Assembly (NCBI RefSeq): GCF_019655435.1
Contig: NZ_BPFH01000005.1
Coordinates: 124,001 to 188,000 of the forward strand
Length of the DNA: 64,000 nt
Origin: Jannaschia pagri
GTDB taxonomy: Bacteria > Pseudomonadota > Alphaproteobacteria > Rhodobacterales > Rhodobacteraceae
Direction: 5' to 3'
Position numbers and translations under genes: made by a program. The notes under the pieces were generated by a model. It searched no databases. It saw nothing but the letters and a program-made list of their open reading frames with translations, and was not told the DNA's origin. Of this stretch, positions 45,259 through 53,074 are shown one piece after another (within the stretch, counting starts at the first letter, position 1; every line of letters starts with the position of its first letter).

Positions 45259-46170
45259 GTGCTGACCACCGAGCAGATCGAGGCCTTTCGCCGGGACGGC
45301 TATCTCGTGATCGAAGATGTCGTGCCCTCGGGTCTACGCGACGCTCTGGAGCAGGAGTACCGCCGGGTCTTGGCGCCCATCGCGGCGCGCGCCGCGATCT
45401 CGGCTCAACCGTCGTTCCTGGAGACGCTGCGCGCCGTCCATGGGGCGGGCGTCGACTGGTTCCAAGCGTTGGACATCAGTCTGCCCGGGACACAGATCGA
45501 CATAAAGACGCCGTTCCACTACGGCCCAGCAGTCCACGACCTCTTAACCTGCCCCCAGGTTCTGGCGATTGTCCAAAGCCTGCTGGGGTCAGAGGTCACC
45601 TCGAACCCGATCCAGCACATTCGCATCAAACCGCCCTCTCGCACCGTGGCGCGGGATGCGCCGGTCCATACGACGGAAACCGCCTGGCATCAGGACCGCG
45701 CGGTCGCCCATGCGGAGGCGGACGACACAGATATGGTGACCGTGTGGGTTGCCATGACCAATGCGACCCCCGCCAACGGATGCCTGTTGGTGCAGCCCAA
45801 GGAAGCAGATCAAGAGATGCTGCCCCATTGTCCCCTGAATCAGACGGCCATCCCGGCGCGCTTTCTGGAGCGATCGCGCCGCCGCCCCCTCCCCGTTAAG
45901 GCGGGCGGGATTATCCTGCTGGACCCGATGACGCCCCATGCCGCCGGTCCGAACGTCAGTGATGGCCTGCGATGGTCCTTCGACCTGCGCTATCAGAGGA
46001 CCGGAGCACCGACCGGTCGAGCGCAGTTCCCGTCGTTCCCGGTCCTGCCAGGCCCTGCCCCCGACTGGCGCAGTGTCCGTGACCGCTGGCGCGAGGCCCG
46101 AACCGCCTGCGCCGCCGCACCGCACATCCCGATCCACCGCTGGACATCGACCAGCCCCCAGTGTGCCTGA
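45259..46170 (+). CDS. Phytanoyl-CoA dioxygenase-family oxygenase (copy 1)
   Basis: A 303-residue Fe(II)/2-oxoglutarate-dependent dioxygenase (PhyH/ectoine-hydroxylase-like). The iron triad His144-X-Asp146 (AWHQDRAV) and distal His227 (TPHAAGPN) is complete, and the 2-oxoglutarate-binding Arg is probably in LRWSFDLRYQ. It would hydroxylate or oxidatively demethylate a small molecule. The start is GTG 45259 with AAAGGAGG 9 nt upstream. It follows the TRAP permease and precedes the UxaA-type dehydratase by 3 nt. It is only distantly similar to the second copy at 50 kb. Confidence 0.87.
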   Translation: MLTTEQIEAFRRDGYLVIEDVVPSGLRDALEQEYRRVLAPIAARAAISAQPSFLETLRAVHGAGVDWFQALDISLPGTQIDIKTPFHYGPAVHDLLTCPQVLAIVQSLLGSEVTSNPIQHIRIKPPSRTVARDAPVHTTETAWHQDRAVAHAEADDTDMVTVWVAMTNATPANGCLLVQPKEADQEMLPHCPLNQTAIPARFLERSRRRPLPVKAGGIILLDPMTPHAAGPNVSDGLRWSFDLRYQRTGAPTGRAQFPSFPVLPGPAPDWRSVRDRWREARTACAAAPHIPIHRWTSTSPQCA

Positions 46171-46173
46171 GCC

Positions 46174-47676
46174 ATGCCCGATACCATTCGCCTCTCCCCA
46201 GACGACACTGTCGTCACCGCCACCCGCGCGCTGGAGGTAGGGACCTCGGTCGAGGGGATTGCGACCCGCGCCTTGATCCCCTCCGGCCATAAGATCGCAA
46301 CGCAGGCCGTCAAAGCGGGAGACCCCATCCGCAAATACGGACAGATCATCGGCTATGCCGCGCAAGACATCGCAGCTGGCGATCATGTGCATACCCAGAA
46401 CTGCGCCTTCGCCGCCACCGATCATGCCTATGAGTTCGGCACGGACCTGCGGCCCGTTGCGCCTTCCACGGGCGACACGTTTCAAGGGTATCGCCGGGCG
46501 GACGGGCGCGTGGGGACGCGGAATTACATCGCGATTGTCACTTCGGTCAACTGCTCCGCCACCGCCGCGCGCCGCATCGCAGACGCCTTTGGACCGGAGG
46601 AATTGGCGGCCTACCCCAACGTGGACGGCGTGGTTGCCTTCGTCCACGGCACCGGTTGCGGCATGGCCAGCGACGGCGATGGGTTCGAAGCTCTCCAGCG
46701 CGTCATGTGGGGCTACGCCAAACACCCCAACCACGGCGCGGTTCTGATGGTTGGGTTGGGATGCGAGATGAACCAGATCGACTGGCTGCTCGACGCCTAT
46801 GGTCTGAAGCAGGGTCCAACCTTTCAGACGATGAACATCCAAAACGTCGCCGGGCTGCGGCGCACGGTTGAGGCCGGGGTCGAGAAGGTCCGCGCCATGC
46901 TGCCCATCGCCAACGAAGCGCGGCGCACGACTTGTCCCGCCTCAGACCTGACCGTCGCCCTACAATGCGGCGGCTCGGACGCTTGGTCTGGGATCACGGC
47001 GAACCCTGCCCTGGGGCACGCCTGTGACCTCTTGGTGGCGCAAGGCGGGACCGGTGTCCTGGCCGAGACGCCCGAGATCTATGGCGCGGAACATCTGCTG
47101 ACCCGGCGCGCGCTAACGCCAGAGGTCGGCGCGCGCCTCATTGACCTGATCCGCTGGTGGGAGGACTACACCGCCCGGAACCGTGGCTCCATGGACAACA
47201 ATCCCTCGCCCGGAAACAAGAAAGGGGGCCTGACCACGATCCTGGAGAAATCCCTGGGCGCCGCAGCCAAAGGCGGCACAACCCCCCTGACGGGCGTTTA
47301 CAAGTACGCCGAACAGGTACGGGCCAAGGGCTTCACCTTTATGGACAGCCCGGGCTACGACCCGGCCTCTGTCACTGGTCAGATCGCTGGCGGCTGCAAT
47401 TTGGTGTGCTTCACGACCGGGCGTGGATCGGCCTTCGGGTCGAAACCTGCGCCGACGATCAAGATCGCCACCAATAGCGCACTGGCCGCCCGGATGCCTG
47501 AGGACATGGATGTGAACGCAGGCGATATCCTGACGGGCGGTGTCTCGGTCGAGGATAAGGGCCGCGAGATCTATGACCTCTTCCTGCGCATCGCCTCAGG
47601 CGAGATGTCCAAATCCGAGGCCCAAGGTCTCGGCGACTATGAATTCGTCCCCTGGCAGATCGGAGCAGTGATGTGA
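46174..47676 (+). CDS. UxaA-family dehydratase (altronate/galactarate dehydratase-like)
   Basis: A 500-residue enzyme with an N-terminal SAF domain (about residues 1-85, as in UxaA small subunits) fused to the UxaA catalytic domain (FQGYRRADGRVGTRNYIAIVTSVNCSATAARRIA, CGGSDAWSGITANPALGHACDLLV, NPSPGNKKGGLTTILEKSLGAAAKGG). It dehydrates acid sugars such as altronate or galactarate using iron. Only 3 nt separate it from the oxygenase. This is the third distinct dehydratase type in the island (with IlvD and enolase types). The GTG of the next gene overlaps its stop. Confidence 0.9.
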   Translation: MPDTIRLSPDDTVVTATRALEVGTSVEGIATRALIPSGHKIATQAVKAGDPIRKYGQIIGYAAQDIAAGDHVHTQNCAFAATDHAYEFGTDLRPVAPSTGDTFQGYRRADGRVGTRNYIAIVTSVNCSATAARRIADAFGPEELAAYPNVDGVVAFVHGTGCGMASDGDGFEALQRVMWGYAKHPNHGAVLMVGLGCEMNQIDWLLDAYGLKQGPTFQTMNIQNVAGLRRTVEAGVEKVRAMLPIANEARRTTCPASDLTVALQCGGSDAWSGITANPALGHACDLLVAQGGTGVLAETPEIYGAEHLLTRRALTPEVGARLIDLIRWWEDYTARNRGSMDNNPSPGNKKGGLTTILEKSLGAAAKGGTTPLTGVYKYAEQVRAKGFTFMDSPGYDPASVTGQIAGGCNLVCFTTGRGSAFGSKPAPTIKIATNSALAARMPEDMDVNAGDILTGGVSVEDKGREIYDLFLRIASGEMSKSEAQGLGDYEFVPWQIGAVM

Positions 47677-48698
47677 GCGAGACCAATTCTTCCAAGAAGA
47701 ATTGTCCACCGGTGCGCCTGCTGTTGGCTGGAACGGGTTTGATCGGCGCGCGGCACTTGGCGCATATGGAGACGCACCCGGACCTGGACCTTGTGGGCAT
47801 CATTGACCCGGATCCTCTGCGGCGGAAGCATCCGAACGCACCGGGCTTTGCATCAATTGATGACGTGGACGTGACTGCGGATGGCATCGTCCTCGCGACG
47901 CCCACGGGTAGCCATGCGCCCCTGACCATCGCGGCCTTGGCCCGCGGCTGGCATGTGCTGGTGGAAAAACCAGTGGCCGATACATTGGCCAATGCCGATG
48001 CCATGATCGCCGCTGCTAAATCTGCGCAGCGCCATGTGCTGGTCGGGCACCACCGCCGCCACCATCCGCGCGTTGTCGCCTTGAAGGACATCATCGCGTC
48101 AGGCCGCCTAGGCACCCCAGTCGCGGCCAGCTTGCTCTGGCTGATGCGCAAGCCGGACGATTACTTCGACGTTGGGTGGCGGTCGGGGCTCGACGGGGCG
48201 CCGATCAAGCAGAACCTGATCCATGATGTGGACACCCTGCGATGGCTGTTTGGGGAGGTGACGGATGTGGTTGGCCTCGCCTCCAACGCCGTGCGGGGCG
48301 CCGCGCGGCCGGAATCCGGTGGCGCGGTACTGCGCTTCGACAGCGGCGTGACCGCCACGCTGACCTATGCTGATACGACCCCCACACCCTGGGGGTTCGA
48401 GGCGGGCACGGGCGAAAGCCCCCATATCCCCCACACAGCCCAAGACAGCCTGCGCATCGCCTGCACCGGCGGCGGCGTGGAATTCCCCAGTCTGCGCACG
48501 TGGTCCGGCGCCGCCCATTGGAATGAGGAGCCTAAGCCGACAGAAACACCTGTGGAAGACGGGGTTCCCCTGGTCCGACAATTGTCGCATTTCGCCGCCG
48601 TCATTCGGGGCGAGGCGGACCCAGTCGTGGATGCGGCTTCGGCGCGGGAAACCCTCGCCGTGATCCTTCAGATCGAAAAGACCGCAAAATGGGACTGA
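47673..48698 (+). CDS. Gfo/Idh/MocA-family oxidoreductase
   Basis: A 341-residue NAD(P)-dependent sugar or cyclitol dehydrogenase. The Rossmann part starts LLLAGTGLIGARHLAHMETHP, the conserved EKPVADT holds the catalytic Lys, and the C-terminal alpha/beta domain has LIHDVDTLRWLFGEVTDVVGL. Members oxidise sugars, inositols or their derivatives. Its place among sugar-acid genes suggests that it acts early on the transported compound. The start is GTG 47673, overlapping the UxaA stop; the next gene starts 10 nt before its end. Confidence 0.9.
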   Translation: MSETNSSKKNCPPVRLLLAGTGLIGARHLAHMETHPDLDLVGIIDPDPLRRKHPNAPGFASIDDVDVTADGIVLATPTGSHAPLTIAALARGWHVLVEKPVADTLANADAMIAAAKSAQRHVLVGHHRRHHPRVVALKDIIASGRLGTPVAASLLWLMRKPDDYFDVGWRSGLDGAPIKQNLIHDVDTLRWLFGEVTDVVGLASNAVRGAARPESGGAVLRFDSGVTATLTYADTTPTPWGFEAGTGESPHIPHTAQDSLRIACTGGGVEFPSLRTWSGAAHWNEEPKPTETPVEDGVPLVRQLSHFAAVIRGEADPVVDAASARETLAVILQIEKTAKWD

Positions 48699-49249
48699 GG
48701 GTTTTGGCGTTGGCCTTGGCGGTTCTGCCCGGCGGTGCCTTTGCCGATACCTGGTGCGACGACCTGTGGTTGGCCCGCAATGCGCTGTTTGCCCAGGCGG
48801 GGCAATGCTTCGGGACGCCGCTTGGGCGGGCCACCTTTGGGGAGGATTGCACTGGGGCCGCGTCCCTAGACGATCGCCAGAAGCGCGCGGTTGAGATGAT
48901 CCGCAGGCAAGAGGCGGCGCTGGACTGCGACGTCGATACCTCTCGCGCGGCGCCCCTAGATGTGGATCACCTAACGCTCCGGCTGCGCATGCCCGACCAA
49001 CCCATCCGCGATTTCGAGAGCGCCTGCATCGGATGGCAGGGACGCGCCGTGACCCTGCGACACGGGGCCCGCGCGGACGCCGTCGCGGTTATCGAGATCC
49101 CGCCGGGCAGCGACATCGGATCCTACCACGCAAGCCCCTATGCGGGGTGGCACTTCCTGACTGTCACGCTTCCCACGGGTCTGACCGCAGCCGGGTGGAC
49201 CGACAGAGATGTCTTCGCCGAGGGCACGTGCGAGATGTTTGCGGGATGA
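48689..49249 (+). CDS. Exported DUF4453 protein
   Basis: A 186-residue secreted or periplasmic protein. The signal peptide is MGLRVLALALAVLPGGAFA. The mature N-terminal part matches DUF4453 (TWCDDLWLARNALFAQAGQCFGTPLGRATFGEDCTG), and the cysteines probably form disulfides. The C-terminal 80 residues are a beta-rich unknown part. It overlaps the Gfo/Idh gene (10 nt) and the AroE-like gene (4 nt), so it is co-translated with catabolic enzymes. That is unexpected for a small exported protein, and it may help capture or hydrolyse the substrate outside the membrane. Function unknown. Confidence 0.8.
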   Translation: MGLRVLALALAVLPGGAFADTWCDDLWLARNALFAQAGQCFGTPLGRATFGEDCTGAASLDDRQKRAVEMIRRQEAALDCDVDTSRAAPLDVDHLTLRLRMPDQPIRDFESACIGWQGRAVTLRHGARADAVAVIEIPPGSDIGSYHASPYAGWHFLTVTLPTGLTAAGWTDRDVFAEGTCEMFAG

Positions 49250-50064
49250 AGAACCTGCGCTGCGGATTGATTGGGGAGAATATCGGACGCTCCCGCTTGG
49301 CAGCCGCGCTTCGGATCATGGCCGACGACGCTGGAATTGGGTTCGAGTTCACGGCCATCGATACGGCAAACGATCCCGATGTGGACTTCGACGCCCTTGT
49401 GGATCACCTGCGCCTGCAGGGCTGGACCGGCGTCACCGTCACCCACCCGTGGAAGACACATGCTGCCGCCTGGGCGGGTGACAATATGGGCGCCGTCGGA
49501 CATTTGGGCGCCGCGAACACGCTCACCTTTGCGCCGGTGGCAGGCGATAACACGGATTACCGTGGCTTTCTCGCGGCCTGGCGGGCGCAGATGGACCGCG
49601 CCCCTGGCCATGTGGCCGTGGCAGGGGCTGGCGGTGTCGCGCGTGCCGTTGTTCCGGCGCTGCAAGAATTAGGTGCGGACCAGATCACCCTATGGGACCC
49701 GCGCACCGAAGCGGCAAAGGCATTGGCCGACCAAGCCGGTGTCTCGATTTGTTCATTGGCCGACGCGGGCGCTGTTTGCGGTGGCGCAGATGGCTTGGTG
49801 AACTGCACACCGCTCGGCATGGCGCCAGACGCGCGGTCCGCCTTTGACGCGGCGTGGTTCGGGCCGCAGGCTTGGGCCTTTGACGCTGTCTATACGCCGA
49901 CGGACACGCCCTTCCTGCGCCTGGCAGAGGCGGCGGGGCTGACCACGATGACCGGCTTCGACCTGTTTCGGCATATGGCCATGGCCTCGTTTGAAACCTA
50001 CACCGGCCATCGCCCCGACCCGGCAGCGACCCTCCCGAAACTCGACGCATTGAGACCGGAGTAG
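49246..50064 (+). CDS. Shikimate dehydrogenase-like protein
   Basis: A 272-residue NAD(P)-dependent dehydrogenase of the AroE/quinate family. The substrate Lys is in VTHPWK, the conserved NTDYRGF, the nucleotide motif GAGGVARAVV and the C-terminal GLTTMTGFDLFRHMA are all visible. It may act on a quinate-, shikimate- or cyclitol-like compound rather than being the biosynthetic enzyme, because it sits in the TRAP/catabolic operon with oxygenases. The ATG at 49246 overlaps the preceding stop (ATGA). The frame upstream to 49033 is antisense noise. Confidence 0.87.
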   Translation: MKNLRCGLIGENIGRSRLAAALRIMADDAGIGFEFTAIDTANDPDVDFDALVDHLRLQGWTGVTVTHPWKTHAAAWAGDNMGAVGHLGAANTLTFAPVAGDNTDYRGFLAAWRAQMDRAPGHVAVAGAGGVARAVVPALQELGADQITLWDPRTEAAKALADQAGVSICSLADAGAVCGGADGLVNCTPLGMAPDARSAFDAAWFGPQAWAFDAVYTPTDTPFLRLAEAAGLTTMTGFDLFRHMAMASFETYTGHRPDPAATLPKLDALRPE

Positions 50065-50067
50065 CCC

Positions 50068-50952
50068 ATGGAGGTCCTCACCCAGTCCCAGAAAGACAGC
50101 TATGCCCGAGACGGTTACCTCCTGTTGGAAAGGCGGCTGTCGTCCACCCAACTCTCTGCTTTGCATGGTGAAATTGATCGCTACGTGGCCCAAGCCCAGG
50201 GCCTGACGGCGAGCACGGCAGAGTTGGATCTGGAGGAGACGCATCGGCCCGATGCGCCCAGGGTCCGCCGGATCAAACTGCCCCACACCCATTCCGAGAT
50301 CTTCCGCGCCCTGATGCTGTCGGACACGATCCTGGCCCCGGCCCGCGATCTGCTTGGGCCGGACCTGCGTTTGCACACGACCAAGCTGAACATGAAAGAG
50401 GCCGGTCATGGCGCCGCCGTGGAATGGCACCAGGACATGGCGTTCTACCCCCATTCCAATGATGCGGTGCTGGCGATTGGCGTCTTGCTGGATGACATGG
50501 GACCGGAAAACGGTCCGCTCCAGGTCATACCGGGATCACATCTGGGTCCGACCTATGATCATCACGCGGATGGCCATTTCGTGGGCGCCGTTGACCCAGA
50601 GGCACTGGGCATCGATATGGCGCGCGCTGTCGCACTGATGGGACCCGCTGGGTCGATCAGCATTCACCATGGGCGCATCCTCCATGGCTCGGCGCTCAAC
50701 ACCTCCACCAAACCGCGCCGCATTTTGTTCTATGAGATGATGGCGGCGGATGCTTGGCCGATCATGGGGTCGATGACCAAGTTCGAGGACTTGGCCGACT
50801 ACGACGCGAGGATGCTTTGCGGGCAATCGCGGCAGCCCCGGCTTAGCGATTGGCCGGTGCGCATTCCCCTGCCCGCGCCCCCCGTCGGCAAAACCATCTA
50901 TGAGATCCAGAAAGGGCTGACCGCCCGCGCATTTGAGACCGCAAAGGACTGA
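50068..50952 (+). CDS. Phytanoyl-CoA dioxygenase-family oxygenase (copy 2)
   Basis: A 294-residue Fe(II)/2-oxoglutarate oxygenase. The iron ligands are His121-X-Asp123 (EWHQDMAF) and distal His206 (RILHGSALN), and the co-substrate Arg follows in KPRRILFYEMM. The N-terminus (LTQSQKDSYARDGYLLLERRLSSTQLSAL) is typical of PhyH proteins. It lies 3 nt after the AroE-like gene and 4 nt before the next dehydrogenase, so it is a core member of the operon. It resembles the copy at 45 kb only in the core motifs. Confidence 0.88.
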   Translation: MEVLTQSQKDSYARDGYLLLERRLSSTQLSALHGEIDRYVAQAQGLTASTAELDLEETHRPDAPRVRRIKLPHTHSEIFRALMLSDTILAPARDLLGPDLRLHTTKLNMKEAGHGAAVEWHQDMAFYPHSNDAVLAIGVLLDDMGPENGPLQVIPGSHLGPTYDHHADGHFVGAVDPEALGIDMARAVALMGPAGSISIHHGRILHGSALNTSTKPRRILFYEMMAADAWPIMGSMTKFEDLADYDARMLCGQSRQPRLSDWPVRIPLPAPPVGKTIYEIQKGLTARAFETAKD

Positions 50953-50956
50953 CATC

Positions 50957-51844
50957 ATGACGAAACCTGCCATCGGATTTATCGGCCTGGGCCTCATGGG
51001 CTCGGCCATGGTGCAGAACCTGCTGGACAAGGGATACGGCCTGACCGTGTTGGGCAACCGCGACCGCACGGGCGTCGAGGCGGCCCTGGCCCGTGGCGCG
51101 ACCGAGGCGTCGAGCGCCCGCGACGTAGCCCAAGCGAGCGACATCGTCATGCTGTGCATGGGAACGTCGGAGCATGTGGAGGGGCGGATGCGCGGTCCGG
51201 ACGGTGTGATCGCGGGTCTGCGGGAGGACGCGGTCGTGATTGACTTCGGCACCTCCCTGCCCGGCTCGACCAAGGCCCTGGGGGCAGAGGTCGCCGCCGC
51301 AGGCGCCGCCTATCTGGACGCACCCCTGGGCCGCACGCCGACCCATGGCCGCACCGGTGAACTGAACATCATGTGTTCTGGCGACAAATCGGCCTACGAC
51401 AAGGTCGAGTCGGTTCTCAAAGACCAAGGCGAGAACGTCTTTCACCTGGGCGCCTTGGGCAACGGCCATACGATCAAACTGATCAACAATTTCTTCGCTC
51501 AAGCCGTAGCCAACAGCATGGCCGAAGCCTTTGCCATAGCCGACAAAACGGGGATCGAGCGGCAAGCGCTGTATGATGTCATGTCGGCTGGGCCGCTGCG
51601 GTCGGGCATGATGGATTTCATCAAGGGCTACGCCATCGACGGAGACGCCAGCCAATTGGCCTTTTCGATCCGCAACGCCGCCAAGGACGTGGGCTATTAC
51701 CGTCAGATGACGGCGGATATGGGCCTTGCGTCGGTCATGTCCTCCGGTGCGTTCACAGCGCTAAGCGACGCGATTGAAGCCGGTCGGGGGGACGAGCTTG
51801 TGCCCTTGATGGTGGATGCCTTTTCCGACCGTTTCGGTCAGTAG
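50957..51844 (+). CDS. NAD(P)-dependent beta-hydroxyacid dehydrogenase
   Basis: A 295-residue member of the 3-hydroxyisobutyrate/tartronate-semialdehyde dehydrogenase family. It has the Rossmann motif GFIGLGLMGSAMVQNL, the substrate loop DAPLGRTPTHGRTGELNIM and the catalytic Lys in IKLINNFFAQA. It is the second such enzyme in the island; the first, at 38681, resembles it only in the family motifs. The loop carries an unusual RTPTHG insertion, hinting at a different substrate. ATG 50957 has AAAGGA 8 nt upstream. The EamA gene starts directly after its stop codon. Confidence 0.9.
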   Translation: MTKPAIGFIGLGLMGSAMVQNLLDKGYGLTVLGNRDRTGVEAALARGATEASSARDVAQASDIVMLCMGTSEHVEGRMRGPDGVIAGLREDAVVIDFGTSLPGSTKALGAEVAAAGAAYLDAPLGRTPTHGRTGELNIMCSGDKSAYDKVESVLKDQGENVFHLGALGNGHTIKLINNFFAQAVANSMAEAFAIADKTGIERQALYDVMSAGPLRSGMMDFIKGYAIDGDASQLAFSIRNAAKDVGYYRQMTADMGLASVMSSGAFTALSDAIEAGRGDELVPLMVDAFSDRFGQ

Positions 51845-52774
51845 GTGACGCCGCGCGCCAGTGCCACGGCCGTCCGGCCCCACGCAGACAACATCCCCAA
51901 GGGCATCGCCCTTATGCTGTTGGCCTATCTGTTGTTTTCCTTCACGGACACCAGTGTGAAGTGGCTAGGGTTGGCGGGCATCCCGGCACTGCAATTGGCC
52001 TTTATGCGCTTCTTCACGCACCTTGCCTTGTCGAGCGGTCCGGTGGTCCGCCACCCGCAGATGCTGGTGACCCCGCGCAAACAGATGATCCAACTGCTTC
52101 TACGGGGCGGCCTGCTGCTGATTTCGACGGTCGCGAACTTCCTGGCGCTGGCCTACCTGGATCTGACGGTCACAGCGGCGATCATGTTCTCGGCGCCCAT
52201 CATGGTCTGCGCGCTCTCTGCCCCTGTGTTGGGTGAACGTGTGGGCCCCTGGCGTTGGACGGCGATCCTGGTCGGGTTTCTCGGCGTGTTGCTGGTGGTT
52301 CGTCCCTGGTCGGCGGCGTTTCACCCGGCGGTCTTCTTTTCCCTGACCGCTGCCACGGCGTTCGCGCTGTTTTCGATCATGACGCGTCAGATGTCGGGCG
52401 TGGTCTCACCCCGCGTTATGCAGGTCTATGTGGGCGTCGTCGGCGCCACCGCCCTGCTGCCAGCCGCGATTTGGATGTGGCAGAGCCCTGTGACGGGCTC
52501 TGATTGGATCTTGTTGGTTTGCGTTGGCGCCTTTGCGTGGGGCGGTCACCATTTCTTCAACCTCGCCCATGGCTACGCACCCGCCAGCGCGTTGATGCCA
52601 TTCACATATTCCTTCCTGATTTACCTGACGGCGTGGGGATACCTCGTGTTCGGGACGGTGCCAGACCAACAAACCATTCTTGGCGCGATGACCATTTCCC
52701 TGGCGGGTTTGGTTATCTGGTGGCGCGAACGTCGCGGGCCAACTGGCGCGCCCCCCGGTCGGGGCAACCCGTAA
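51845..52774 (+). CDS. EamA-family (DMT) transporter
   Basis: A 309-residue ten-helix inner-membrane permease in two EamA repeats (FTDTSVKWLGLAGIPALQLAFMRFF, later AHGYAPASALMPFTYSFLIYLTAWGYLVFG). The start is GTG 51845, immediately after the preceding TAG. It is the last gene of the large TRAP operon, where it could export a by-product or an intermediate, or import a related compound. Substrate unknown. No terminator with a T-run follows, but a 13-bp inverted repeat lies 82 bp downstream. Confidence 0.87.
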   Translation: MTPRASATAVRPHADNIPKGIALMLLAYLLFSFTDTSVKWLGLAGIPALQLAFMRFFTHLALSSGPVVRHPQMLVTPRKQMIQLLLRGGLLLISTVANFLALAYLDLTVTAAIMFSAPIMVCALSAPVLGERVGPWRWTAILVGFLGVLLVVRPWSAAFHPAVFFSLTAATAFALFSIMTRQMSGVVSPRVMQVYVGVVGATALLPAAIWMWQSPVTGSDWILLVCVGAFAWGGHHFFNLAHGYAPASALMPFTYSFLIYLTAWGYLVFGTVPDQQTILGAMTISLAGLVIWWRERRGPTGAPPGRGNP

Positions 52775-52855
52775 CGTGTCACCTCGCCCCGTGCAGGTTC
52801 AGAGGCCAGCCGCCACCTGAGACGCGTCAAGGCACCCAGACACATCCGAGGGGTT

Positions 52856-52897
52856 GGGACAGCGGTCACAAACTGGGGAAGCAATGACCGCTGTCCC
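52856..52897. repeat. 13-bp inverted repeat between operons
   Basis: GGGACAGCGGTCA (52856-52868) and its exact complement (52885-52897) flank 16 nt. It sits in a 300-bp non-coding gap between the EamA gene and the convergent haloperoxidase-like gene. It lacks a T-run, so it may be an operator, an mRNA-protecting stem or a dispersed repeat. I see nothing else in the gap. Confidence 0.6.
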
Positions 52898-53074
52898 TGG
52901 GGAGGGGCATTCTGGCCGGGGAGCCAGACGCCCCAGTCGCACTCCGGTCAGCCGGAGGCGACGAGCTTGGGCGAGGGCTGGCGGTGCGACGGGATCGCTC
53001 CGGCGCCGGACGCCCATGTCGAACTCCTGATCCGTTCGACGCTGTGAAGTATCGCGTAGCTCATGGACTGGAGA

